Of a stretch of DNA of 64,000 bases, positions 1-7,763 are shown piece after piece. How positions within the stretch are numbered: the first letter of the stretch is position 1; each line of letters begins with the position of its first letter. The stretch is from Enterobacter asburiae. GTDB lineage: Bacteria > Pseudomonadota > Gammaproteobacteria > Enterobacterales > Enterobacteriaceae. Location of the stretch: NCBI RefSeq assembly GCF_021440515.1, contig NZ_JAKCMV010000040.1:40334-104333 (forward strand), read 5' to 3'. A program made the position numbers and the translations under genes. The notes beneath the pieces were generated by a model that was not told the origin of the DNA, did no database searches, and was given only the letters and a program-made list of their open reading frames with translations.

Positions 1-465
1 CTGATTGATAAAGCGATATTTGGTCAGGACGTTGAGATCAAAAGCGATAACACCACGGTGATTAACCAGTGGTCATGGTGCGTGACCTTCATGCTGGAAG
101 GCTATGACGAGGGCAGTTTTACCCTGCTTTTTGATAACGCCCACGTCGACCAGATGCTCGCCACGCTGCGCTCGCCCGAAAGCAACCCGCAGGCCAGCCG
201 TCAGGCGTCGCCCACGCCGCCGCAGATTGAACGCCTGTTTTACAGCATGCCGCTGAAGTTCAGCGGCCATGTCGCCAGCCTGAATTTGACCGTCGCCCAG
301 CTCGCGAAGATCCGCCCCGGCGACATTATCCCGGTCAATATTAACGAAAGCATTCCGGTTTATATCGGTAAAGAACAGATTTTTGACGCCAGAATCGCAG
401 AAGATCGCGGCAAATTATTACTCTGTGAATTTAATGACAGAACAATCGAGAAGCCTTATGAGTGA
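1..465 (+). CDS. fliM: FliM flagellar motor switch protein, C-terminal part (cut by window edge)
   Basis: The reading frame is open from base 1, so this is the last 154 residues of a longer protein. The final ~75 residues (from about FYSMPLKFSG on) form a SpoA/SPOA-type domain as in FliM/FliN: 'LAKIRPGDIIPVN' followed by 'VYIGKEQIFDARI' is the usual SPOA strand pattern. FliM is the C-ring protein that binds CheY-P and controls rotor direction. The stop lies inside the start of fliN (ATGAGTGA, 8-base overlap), so the two are translationally coupled. The gene order that follows (N, P, Q, R, flhB, flhA, no fliO) is that of secondary, lateral flagellar loci, where the gene is called lfiM. A type III secretion SctQ is less likely given full flagellar lengths of the neighbours. 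Confidence 0.85.
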   Translation: MIDKAIFGQDVEIKSDNTTVINQWSWCVTFMLEGYDEGSFTLLFDNAHVDQMLATLRSPESNPQASRQASPTPPQIERLFYSMPLKFSGHVASLNLTVAQLAKIRPGDIIPVNINESIPVYIGKEQIFDARIAEDRGKLLLCEFNDRTIEKPYE

Positions 466-859
466 TCAGCAACAAGACCTGAGCCAGTCCCTGGATTTTG
501 GCGACCTGAATCTCGGCGAAATGCCGCGTGAAGAGACCGTTGAGGGCAATATCCGTCTGGATTTGCAGGCGGAGCCTGAAACCTCTACGGGTATTGACGA
601 CCTGCGCAAAATGGCGCTGTTTAGCCGCATCCCGGTGACGCTGACGCTGGAGGTGGCCTCCGTTGAGGTGTCGCTGGCGGACCTGCTTAACGTGGGGCAC
701 GACTCCGTGATTGAGCTGGACAAAATGGCCGGCGAGCCGCTGGACATCAAGGTCAACGGCATTCTGTTTGGCAAAGCGGAAGCGGTGGTGCTGAACGATA
801 AGTACGGCCTGCGCATTCTGGAGTTCAACAGCAAAGAGCTGGGCGAGCTGACGCCATGA
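458..859 (+). CDS. fliN: FliN flagellar motor switch protein
   Basis: 133 residues, close to the ~137 of E. coli FliN. The N-terminal half is acidic and low complexity (residues 1-50); residues ~55-130 are a SPOA domain with 'LFSRIPVTLTLEVASVEVSLADLL' style sequence and the 'GEPLDIKVNG' turn typical of FliN. FliN forms the lower C-ring and docks the export ATPase complex through FliH. The start at 458 is chosen because it overlaps the fliM stop and leaves the normal FliN length; an in-frame upstream ATG at 383 would add 25 residues inside fliM and is unlikely. The stop overlaps the fliP start by 4 bases (ATGA). Confidence 0.88.
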   Translation: MSDQQQDLSQSLDFGDLNLGEMPREETVEGNIRLDLQAEPETSTGIDDLRKMALFSRIPVTLTLEVASVEVSLADLLNVGHDSVIELDKMAGEPLDIKVNGILFGKAEAVVLNDKYGLRILEFNSKELGELTP

Positions 860-1608
860 TCTCCCGCCTTCGCACCGCGCTGCCCTGGCTTCTGCTCGGC
901 GGCCTGCTTGTCTCTCCGCAGCTGCTGGCCGCCAACGGCGACATCACGCTGTTTAGCTCCGCCACCACCGAGGGCGGGCAGGATTACAACGTCAAAATTG
1001 AGATCCTGATCCTGATGACCCTGCTGGGTCTGCTGCCGGTGATGCTGATGATGATGACCTGCTTTACGCGCTTCATTATCGTGCTGGCGATTCTGCGCCA
1101 GGCGCTGGGGCTGCAACAAAGCCCGCCGAACAAAATCCTGACCGGCATTGCGCTGGCGCTCACCCTGCTGGTGATGCGCCCGGTGTGGACCACCATCTAT
1201 CAGGATGCCATCGTGCCGTTTCAGAATGACGAAATCACCATGAAGCAGGCGTTTGGCAAGGCGGAAACCCCGCTCAAGCACTTTATGCTGGCGCAAACCA
1301 GCAACAAAGCGATGTCGCAGATGATGACCATCGCGGGCGTGACGGGTGAGCCAAAAGAGCAGGATTTGACCGTCGTAACCCCGGCGTATCTGCTGAGCGA
1401 GCTGAAAACCGCGTTCCAGATAGGCTTTATGATCTACATCCCCTTCCTGGTGATTGACCTGATTGTCGCCAGTATTTTGATGGCGATGGGGATGATGATG
1501 CTGTCGCCGCTGATTGTCTCGCTGCCCTTCAAGCTGATGCTATTTGTGCTGTGCGACGGCTGGACGCTGATCGTCGGGACGCTCACCTCAAGCGTGCAGG
1601 GGCTATAG
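856..1608 (+). CDS. fliP: FliP flagellar export gate protein
   Basis: 250 residues, close to the 245 of E. coli FliP. An N-terminal signal peptide (about residues 1-25, ending LLAAN) is followed by a short polar stretch and four membrane segments (about 45-70, 85-110, 185-210, 215-240). 'FTRFIIVLAILRQALG' around residue 70 is the conserved FliP block. FliP, FliQ and FliR build the helical export gate in the MS ring. fliO, which normally precedes fliP and assists its assembly, is not present between fliN and fliP; its absence is usual in Flag-2 type clusters. Overlaps fliN by 4 bases and is 1 base from fliQ. Confidence 0.93.
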   Translation: MISRLRTALPWLLLGGLLVSPQLLAANGDITLFSSATTEGGQDYNVKIEILILMTLLGLLPVMLMMMTCFTRFIIVLAILRQALGLQQSPPNKILTGIALALTLLVMRPVWTTIYQDAIVPFQNDEITMKQAFGKAETPLKHFMLAQTSNKAMSQMMTIAGVTGEPKEQDLTVVTPAYLLSELKTAFQIGFMIYIPFLVIDLIVASILMAMGMMMLSPLIVSLPFKLMLFVLCDGWTLIVGTLTSSVQGL

Positions 1609-1609
1609 C

Positions 1610-1882
1610 ATGGTTACGATGGATATCGCCGGAGACATCATGGCGACCGGCATCAAGCTGGTGCTGGTGATCTCCGCCGTCGCGATTGTCCCGAGCCTGA
1701 TTGTTGGCCTGTGCGTCAGTATCTTCCAGGCCACGACGCAGATTAACGAACAAACCCTGAGCTTCCTGCCCCGCCTGCTGGTGACGCTGGCGGTCCTGAT
1801 TATTGGCGGTAAATGGATGCTGACCCAGCTGGTGGATTTCACCGTCAATATCTTTCAGCAGGCGGCGGCACTGGTAGGTTAG
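1610..1882 (+). CDS. fliQ: FliQ flagellar export gate protein
   Basis: 90 residues with two hydrophobic helices (about 15-40 and 52-75), the standard FliQ size and topology. The conserved 'GLCVSIFQATTQINEQTLSFLP' type block lies at the first loop. FliQ wraps the FliP5FliR1 complex in the export gate. The start sits one base after the fliP stop (TAGCATG). The gap to fliR is 6 bases, so the genes are clearly one transcript. Confidence 0.93.
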   Translation: MVTMDIAGDIMATGIKLVLVISAVAIVPSLIVGLCVSIFQATTQINEQTLSFLPRLLVTLAVLIIGGKWMLTQLVDFTVNIFQQAAALVG

Positions 1883-1888
1883 CGGGCA

Positions 1889-2662
1889 ATGGGCATTGAT
1901 ATTCATACGCTGATTAACCCGCTGCTGGCGTTGGTCTTCCCCTTCTTTCGCATTCTGGCGTTTCTGCACTTTTGCCCGGTGCTGGATAACCGTGCCTTTA
2001 GCCGCCGGATCAAAACCGTGCTCGCCCTGGCGCTGGCGGTCATCATCACGCCGATGCTGCCGGAAAAGGTGCTGATTAGCGAGCTGATGTCCATGCGCAC
2101 GCTCCTGCTTATCGGGGAACAGCTGCTGTGGGGATTACTGTTCGGCATTGCCATGCAGCTGGTGTTTGTCGCCCTGCAAACCGCGGGACACATCCTGTCG
2201 ATGAATATGGGGCTGGGGATGGCGATGATGAACGACCCGGTGAACGGCTCGTCGACCACCGTGATTTCCCAGATGATCTACACCTTCTGCGGCCTGCTCT
2301 TTTTTGTGATGGACGGGCACCTGCTGGTGGTGACTATTCTCTACAAAGGCTTTACCTGGTGGCCCATCGGCCAGGCGATCAACCAGCCGACGCTGCTGCT
2401 GGTGGTGCAGAGTCTGGGCTGGATCATGTCGTCGGCAACGCTGATTGCCATTCCCACCACCTTTGTGATGCTGATTGTGCAGGGCGGTTTCGGGCTGCTG
2501 AACCGCGTGTCCCCGACCCTGAACCTGTTCTCGCTGGGCTTCCCTATCAGCATGCTGTTTGGCCTGCTCTGTATTTCGATGATGATGACCAATATTCCCG
2601 ATCACTATCTCAACCTGACCAATGAAATTCTGGCCAGGCTTGACGCCGTGAGGAGCCGGTAA
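1889..2662 (+). CDS. fliR: FliR flagellar export gate protein
   Basis: 257 residues, similar to E. coli FliR (261). Strongly hydrophobic with about six membrane segments; 'FALQTAGHILSMNMGLG' type sequence near residue 95 ('VFVALQTAGHILSMNMG') and 'GLLNRVSPTLNLFSLGFP' near residue 205 are recognisable FliR blocks. It completes the FliPQR gate and contacts FlhB. The stop overlaps the flhB start by one base (TAATG). Confidence 0.93.
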   Translation: MGIDIHTLINPLLALVFPFFRILAFLHFCPVLDNRAFSRRIKTVLALALAVIITPMLPEKVLISELMSMRTLLLIGEQLLWGLLFGIAMQLVFVALQTAGHILSMNMGLGMAMMNDPVNGSSTTVISQMIYTFCGLLFFVMDGHLLVVTILYKGFTWWPIGQAINQPTLLLVVQSLGWIMSSATLIAIPTTFVMLIVQGGFGLLNRVSPTLNLFSLGFPISMLFGLLCISMMMTNIPDHYLNLTNEILARLDAVRSR

Positions 2663-3795
2663 TGTCCTCCAGCGGCGATAAAAGCGAAAAACCCACGGCG
2701 CAAAAGCTGCGCAAGGCGCGCGAAAAAGGGGACTTACCGCGATCGAAAGATCTCACGATGGCCGTTGGCCTGCTGGCGTCGTTTATCACCATGGGGACCT
2801 TTTTCCCCTACTACAAACAGCTGGTAAGCGAGTCCTTTACCTCGGTGGGGATGATGGCCGGACGGCTGGATGACAACGGGGCGCTGAGCCAGTTTTTGAT
2901 GCTCAACGTGTGGGTGATTATCCGCTTTATCGCCACGCTGGCGCCGATCCCCCTCGCCTGCATCATTGCCAGCCTGGTGCCCGGCGGCTGGATTTTTACG
3001 GTATCGAAGCTGAAGCCGGACTTTAAAAAACTCAGCCCCATCAGCGGCGTAAAGCGCATGTTCTCCAGCAGCCACTACGTTGACGTCGGCAAAATGATGC
3101 TCAAGTGCGGGATTATCCTCGCGGTGCTCTACAGCATGGTGCATAGCTCGCTGAACCCGCTCCTGCACCTGCAACGCCTCAGCCTGAACCAGGCGATCCA
3201 CCAGGGGTTTGGCATTCTGCATCACGTGCTGATCTACTTTATCTCCGTGATTGTGATTTTTGCCCTGCTCGACGTGCCGCTGACCAAGTTCATGTTCACC
3301 AAAAAAATGCGCATGACCAAGCAGGAGGTGAAAGAGGAGTACAAGAACAACGACGGGAATCCGCAGATCAAGGGCCGTATTCGCCAGCTTCAGCGCCAGA
3401 TGGCGATGGGGCAGATCAACCGCACCGTGCCCGATGCCGACGTGATTATTACCAACCCCACGCACTATGCGGTGGCGCTGAAATACGATCCGAAAAAAGC
3501 CGAAGCGCCCTACATCGTCGCCAAAGGGATGGACGACATTGCCCTGCACATCCGCGACGTGGCCCGTCACCATCAGATTGAAATTGTGGAATTTCCGCCG
3601 CTGGCGCGCGCGGTGTACCACACCACGCGGGTGAACCAGCAAATTCCCGCCCAGCTTTTTCGCGCCATTGCGCACGTGCTGACCTATGTCATGCAGCTTA
3701 AATCCTGGCGTACCGGCCAGCTTGAACAGAAACCCCGCCTGAACAGGCAGATAACCATTCCGAAAGAGGTCTTAAAAGCCGATGGCGAACAGTAA
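2662..3795 (+). CDS. flhB: FlhB flagellar export switch protein
   Basis: 377 residues (E. coli FlhB 382). The basic N-terminus 'KPTAQKLRKAREKGDLPRS' is typical of the family, then four membrane segments (about 35-55, 90-110, 145-165, 185-210) and a cytoplasmic domain. The autocleavage motif NPTH is at residues ~265-268 ('IITNPTHYAVAL'). Self-cleavage between N and P lets the export apparatus change from rod/hook to filament substrates. The gene overlaps flhA by 14 bases. In the primary E. coli system flhB and flhA are far from fliMNOPQR; here they directly follow fliR, as in lateral (lfh/lfi) loci. Confidence 0.95.
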   Translation: MSSSGDKSEKPTAQKLRKAREKGDLPRSKDLTMAVGLLASFITMGTFFPYYKQLVSESFTSVGMMAGRLDDNGALSQFLMLNVWVIIRFIATLAPIPLACIIASLVPGGWIFTVSKLKPDFKKLSPISGVKRMFSSSHYVDVGKMMLKCGIILAVLYSMVHSSLNPLLHLQRLSLNQAIHQGFGILHHVLIYFISVIVIFALLDVPLTKFMFTKKMRMTKQEVKEEYKNNDGNPQIKGRIRQLQRQMAMGQINRTVPDADVIITNPTHYAVALKYDPKKAEAPYIVAKGMDDIALHIRDVARHHQIEIVEFPPLARAVYHTTRVNQQIPAQLFRAIAHVLTYVMQLKSWRTGQLEQKPRLNRQITIPKEVLKADGEQ

Positions 3796-5878
3796 GTTAC
3801 AGCAGACGCTTGCCATACTCCGTAAAGGACACGTGGGCGTACCGATATTGCTCCTGAGCGTACTGGCGATGGTGATGTTGCCCCTGTCGCCGCTGATGCT
3901 CGATATTCTCTTTACCTTCAACATCGTGCTGTCGGTGGTGGTGTTGCTGGTGGCGGTGAACATGCAGCGTCCGCTGGATTTTGCCGTCTTCCCGACGCTG
4001 CTGCTGATCACCACGCTGATGCGCCTCACCCTGAACGTGGCCTCCACCCGCGTGGTGTTGCTGCACGGTCATGAAGGGGAAGGCGCGGCCGGTAAGGTGA
4101 TTGAAGCGTTCGGCCAGGTGGTGATCGGTGGGGATTTCGTCGTCGGCTTCGTGGTCTTTATCATCCTGATGATCATCAACTTTGTGGTGGTTACTAAGGG
4201 GGCCGAGCGTATTTCGGAGGTCTCCGCACGCTTCACGCTGGACGCGTTGCCGGGTAAACAGATGGCGATTGACGCGGATCTTAACGCCGGGCTGATTAAC
4301 CAGAACCAGGCGCGAGATCGGCGTAAAGAGGTGTCGAAAGAGGCCGACTTCTACGGCGCGATGGACGGGGCCTCCAAGTTCGTGCGCGGGGACGCCATCG
4401 CCGGGATCATGGTGCTGGTGATCAACGTCATCGGCGGGATCTGTATCGGTATCTTTAAATACAATCTCGACGCCAGCCACGCCTTCCAGCAGTACGTGCT
4501 GCTCACCATCGGTGACGGTCTGGCGGCGCAGATCCCGTCCCTGCTGTTAGCAACGGCGGCGGCGATTATCGTGACCCGCGTCAGCGACGGCGACGACGTC
4601 AGCGATGAGATCAAAACCCAGCTGCTGGCGAAGCCGCAGGTGCTCTATACCGCCGCGTTCGTCATGTTTATCCTGGCGATTGTGCCCGGCATGCCGCACA
4701 TCGCCTTCCTGTGCTTCACCGCGCTGCTGCTGTTTGCCGCCTGGCGTCAGAGCAAGGTGGTCAAACCGGCGGAAGAAGAGACGGATTACGACGCCATCAG
4801 CGAGGCGCTCTCCACGGATACCGCACCCACCATCGGCTGGGACAGTATTCCGTTGGTAGAGCCGATCGGGCTGAATCTGGGCTACAAGCTGGTCACGCTG
4901 ATCGATTCGGCGAAAGGCAGCCCGCTCTCGCAGCGTATCCGGGGGGTGCGGCAGGTGGTCTCCGAGCAGTGCGGCGTGCTGCTGCCGGAGATCCGCATTC
5001 GTGAAAACTTCCGCCTGAAGCCTGCCCAGTACGCGATTTACATCAACGGCATTCGCACCGCGCTCGGCGAAGTCTACGCCGAAAAACTGATGGCGATCCC
5101 CGGCGCGGAACTCTACGGTGAGATCGACGGCGTGCTGGATACCGATCCCGCCTACGGCATGGCGATCGTCTGGATCGACCCGGAACAAAAGGCCAACGCG
5201 CTGAATCTGGGGTATCAGGTGGTGGACTGCGCCAGCGTTGTCGCCACCCACGTAAACAAGATCGCCCGGGAAAACCTGCCCGAGCTGTTTAACTACGACG
5301 ACATCACCCATCTTCACGCCCGGCTGGCCTCCCAGGCGCCGAAGCTGGCGGAAGATCTGACCAACGCGCTCAGCTTCAGCCTGCTGCTGCGCATCTATCG
5401 CCAGCTGCTGCTGGAGCAGGTGTCGCTGAAAGATATCGTCACCATCGCCTCCACGCTGCTGGAAAGCTCGGCGGTGACCAAAGATCCGATCCTGCTGACC
5501 GCCGACGTGCGCTACGCCCTGCGCCGGGCGATCATTCATGCCATCAACGGCGACCGCCAGAAGCTGGCCGCCTATACCATCGATAACGCGCTTGAAAATA
5601 TTCTGCTGGGGGCGCTGAATCAGTCCCAGCAGGCGGGGAAAGTGGCGCTGGACAGCTTTGCGGTGGATCCAAACATCCTGACCCAGCTGCAAAACACCAT
5701 GCCGGTGATTCAGGAGCAGATGAAAGCGAAAGGGATGCCGCCGCTGCTGCTGGTGACGCCGCAGCTGCGGCCGCTGATTTCACGCTACGGGCGTCTGTTT
5801 GCCAGCAACCTTCACGTGTTGTCCTATAACGAAGTGCCGGACGACAGCGATTTGACCATCGTGGGAACGCTGGCCTAA
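3782..5878 (+). CDS. flhA: FlhA flagellar export pore protein
   Basis: 698 residues (E. coli FlhA 692). The N-terminal half has about eight membrane helices (residues ~15-320); the FHIPEP-family loop 'GAERISEVSARFTLDALPGKQMAID' type sequence is at ~140-165 and contains the conserved residues that take part in proton-driven export. The C-terminal half (about 340-698) is the soluble FlhAC domain that forms the nonameric ring and docks chaperone-substrate complexes. It is the last gene of the operon: its stop overlaps by 4 bases the stop of the convergent gene on the other strand. I see no intrinsic terminator between them. Confidence 0.95.
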   Translation: MANSKLQQTLAILRKGHVGVPILLLSVLAMVMLPLSPLMLDILFTFNIVLSVVVLLVAVNMQRPLDFAVFPTLLLITTLMRLTLNVASTRVVLLHGHEGEGAAGKVIEAFGQVVIGGDFVVGFVVFIILMIINFVVVTKGAERISEVSARFTLDALPGKQMAIDADLNAGLINQNQARDRRKEVSKEADFYGAMDGASKFVRGDAIAGIMVLVINVIGGICIGIFKYNLDASHAFQQYVLLTIGDGLAAQIPSLLLATAAAIIVTRVSDGDDVSDEIKTQLLAKPQVLYTAAFVMFILAIVPGMPHIAFLCFTALLLFAAWRQSKVVKPAEEETDYDAISEALSTDTAPTIGWDSIPLVEPIGLNLGYKLVTLIDSAKGSPLSQRIRGVRQVVSEQCGVLLPEIRIRENFRLKPAQYAIYINGIRTALGEVYAEKLMAIPGAELYGEIDGVLDTDPAYGMAIVWIDPEQKANALNLGYQVVDCASVVATHVNKIARENLPELFNYDDITHLHARLASQAPKLAEDLTNALSFSLLLRIYRQLLLEQVSLKDIVTIASTLLESSAVTKDPILLTADVRYALRRAIIHAINGDRQKLAAYTIDNALENILLGALNQSQQAGKVALDSFAVDPNILTQLQNTMPVIQEQMKAKGMPPLLLVTPQLRPLISRYGRLFASNLHVLSYNEVPDDSDLTIVGTLA

Positions 5879-6876
5879 TTATCTAAAAAGCGTAGCTTCC
5901 AGGCGACCAGCGTGCGCGGCATTTTGCGCTGGTCGCTGCCGTCGGTGCTGAAGTAATGCAGCTCCAGCCCGCCGCCCTTCGCCGGGGAGATCCGCCCCGC
6001 CCAGATGTTGCCGTTTGGGGTATACATCACGATCGCCGTTCTGCTGTTTGCCGCCCCCTGCACCCACATCGACAGGACGCGCGCGCCCATATTGTCGATG
6101 TCGTCCTGGTAGATATAGACGTTCGCGCTGTTCACGAAGTTCTGATAATCCTCGCCCACCAGCTGACGAAATTTGTCGTCCATCTCCGCGCTCGGGAAGA
6201 TGCCTAGCGACAGCAGCGTCGGCTTCGGTCGCGGATCGGTTTCCGCGAGCTTATAGGCCCCGTCCAGGAACACGCCCGCCGGCATGGAGAGGCGGCAGCC
6301 CCATTCTGAATTGCTGTAAACCTGCAACAGACCGTCGTGTTTGGGGATCAGCAGCAGCTTGCAGTTGCTGGTATCAGAGACCCCGTCCACGACCAGCATT
6401 CCGTACAGGCGGCGCGCTTCAGCGGTGTATTCATCTTTGTTCAGCCCTGCCCAGGCGCGGATGTCCAGGGTAGTGCTCCACTGGGCGTTACGGCTGAACT
6501 GAATGACGCCGCCGCTCATGTTCGGTGCGAGCATGTTCCACCATTTGCCGTCCCACTTGAAATCGCGGTTGGTGTCAGACAGGGCGCTGATGCCCGCGTA
6601 GTACGCGCGCTCGATACAGGCGTCGGAGGTGCATTTCTCCAGCAGCTTTTCCCACTCGTCGTATTTTTTATTGCTGCCTTCCACGCCTTCGTGCTGAAGC
6701 GCCTGGTGATAGACCACCGACAGGGTGCTATCCAGCCAGTGAAGATTGTCGTTATTGCAGATGGTGTTCTCCAGCGGCGTCACCGCGCGCTGACAGTTCA
6801 CCGCCAGCGCGCTGCCGCTGAAAAACAGGGTCAATAAAAACAGGCTGCTAATAATACTACGCGTCATTTTGTTCAA
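5875..6876 (-). CDS. secreted protein with LprI/DUF1311-type N-terminal domain
   Basis: 333 residues. A clear signal peptide (about 1-25, ending 'GSALAVNC') indicates export. Residues ~26-100 have the four-cysteine layout of the lysozyme-inhibitor LprI / DUF1311 family: 'NCQRAVTPLENTIC' early, then 'KCTSDACIERAYYAGISAL'. Residues ~110-333 are a separate beta-rich part without a family I recognise. LprI proteins of mycobacteria inhibit lysozyme in the envelope; function here is not shown. The gene converges on flhA and shares 4 bases with it. Start: ATG followed by a Lys-containing signal peptide; upstream lies the AT-rich region before base 7026. Not part of any flagellar assembly list I know, so probably accessory cargo. 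Confidence 0.7.
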   Translation of the reverse strand: MNKMTRSIISSLFLLTLFFSGSALAVNCQRAVTPLENTICNNDNLHWLDSTLSVVYHQALQHEGVEGSNKKYDEWEKLLEKCTSDACIERAYYAGISALSDTNRDFKWDGKWWNMLAPNMSGGVIQFSRNAQWSTTLDIRAWAGLNKDEYTAEARRLYGMLVVDGVSDTSNCKLLLIPKHDGLLQVYSNSEWGCRLSMPAGVFLDGAYKLAETDPRPKPTLLSLGIFPSAEMDDKFRQLVGEDYQNFVNSANVYIYQDDIDNMGARVLSMWVQGAANSRTAIVMYTPNGNIWAGRISPAKGGGLELHYFSTDGSDQRKMPRTLVAWKLRFLDN

Positions 6877-7025
6877 CTTTTATCCAGGGGGCGGCTATTG
6901 TGGCGAATGAAACTGACCATTGCAATATAAACCCTAAATAAGGGCTATATAAGTGAATAATATAAATAAAATGTTAAGTAATGTGCTTATTTTGTCGCGA
7001 TAAATACAGGAGTGTATTGAAATGG

Positions 7026-7283
7026 ATGCATGAAATGAAAATTGATAGCAGCAATTTGACCGTCGCCACGGCGTCTGCCTACGCCTCGCAAACTGAATCC
7101 AGCCGCAGCCCATTGGGTATCCGACGCAGCAGCGGAAATATTTGTCCGCAAAGCGGCTACTGGCAAATATCCAATCCGATGATAAAGAACATCGTAAACG
7201 TCAAAAAAGGCGAAACGCTGCCCTGGCAAAACGGCTATCCGGTGAGCTGGATCCTGGTGGAGTACGATATAAAAAATGAATAA
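7026..7283 (+). CDS. small protein of unknown function
   Basis: 85 residues from the ATG at 7026; alternatives are ATG 7035 (82 residues) and ATG 6981 (100 residues). An AGGAG at 7008-7012 is 13 bases from 7026 and fits none of them perfectly. The N-terminal third is Ser/Ala/Thr rich; the C-terminal half has a patterned stretch, 'ICPQSGYWQ' followed by 'KKGETLPWQNGYPVSWILVEY'. The CPxSGxW...KGxxxPW layout reminds me of short immunity-like proteins next to polymorphic toxin or T6SS genes, but that is from memory only. No partner toxin is visible beside it. It could equally be the tail of a lost larger gene. Confidence 0.45.
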   Translation: MHEMKIDSSNLTVATASAYASQTESSRSPLGIRRSSGNICPQSGYWQISNPMIKNIVNVKKGETLPWQNGYPVSWILVEYDIKNE

Positions 7284-7304
7284 GTGAAAGCGTCTTTCCC
7301 CTCG

Positions 7305-7344
7305 GGAAATACTATTTCCACCCGCTCGCGGAAATACTATTTCC
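7305..7344. promoter_or_regulatory. two direct copies of a 15-base perfect palindrome
   Basis: GGAAATACTATTTCC occurs at 7305-7319 and again, identically, at 7330-7344. Each copy is a perfect palindrome around a central C (GGAAATA-C-TATTTCC). The start-to-start distance is 25 bases, about two and a half helix turns. Such paired identical palindromes look like a tandem operator for a dimeric regulator; which regulator is unknown to me. Confidence 0.6.
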
Positions 7345-7500
7345 CTTTAACCTCTCAGCCATTCTTGTCATCTTTCTTCGAAAATAACGTCCTGAACAAT
7401 ATCCTCACTTTATAGCCATTCAGTTTTAATAAGCTGATTTATATTCATTTAATTTTTTCCCGTACCAATACAGATCGTTTTCGCCAATCAATATTAAGCT

Positions 7501-7561
7501 ATTGATCGTTATAACAAAGCGTTGGTTATGCTATTTCCTGAGATTGATTATAACGATCAAT
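7501..7561. promoter_or_regulatory. 14-base inverted repeat (possible operator or cruciform)
   Basis: ATTGATCGTTATAA at 7501-7514 is the exact reverse complement of TTATAACGATCAAT at 7548-7561, with 33 bases between. Related CAATCA/GATCAATAA words continue to about 7580. It lies roughly 200 bases upstream of the cyclase start. No T-run follows, so it is not a simple terminator. Confidence 0.5.
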
Positions 7562-7763
7562 AACAATCATTCGATCGACTTTGACAATCAAAAAAGGGGG
7601 CGATAGACTCTTATTTCGCTAAGGTTTTACTTATATAAACACCTTAATTTTCATAATAATTAACGCATATTATTTTCATTTTTAACATTTCTTCAATACA
7701 CGCCGCATAGACACGTAATTTATTACCCCCGAAGTGGTACAGCCTGGAGTTCCGGAGTCATCT

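Larger units (their letters stand above)
7284..7763. promoter_or_regulatory. 480-base AT-rich control region before the diguanylate cyclase
   Basis: No convincing gene on either strand. It holds two direct copies of a 15-base palindrome (7305-7319, 7330-7344), a 14-base perfect inverted repeat (7501-7514 / 7548-7561), and a long A/T-rich tract (about 7600-7690). It lies between the small ORF and the cyclase gene, both on the plus strand, and by size and structure most likely carries the promoter and regulator sites of the c-di-GMP genes. Confidence 0.55.

Noticed and set aside
1..5878. Type III secretion (injectisome) export genes
   Set aside because: FliM/FliN sizes, FlhA/FlhB lengths and sequence blocks are flagellar, not Sct type.
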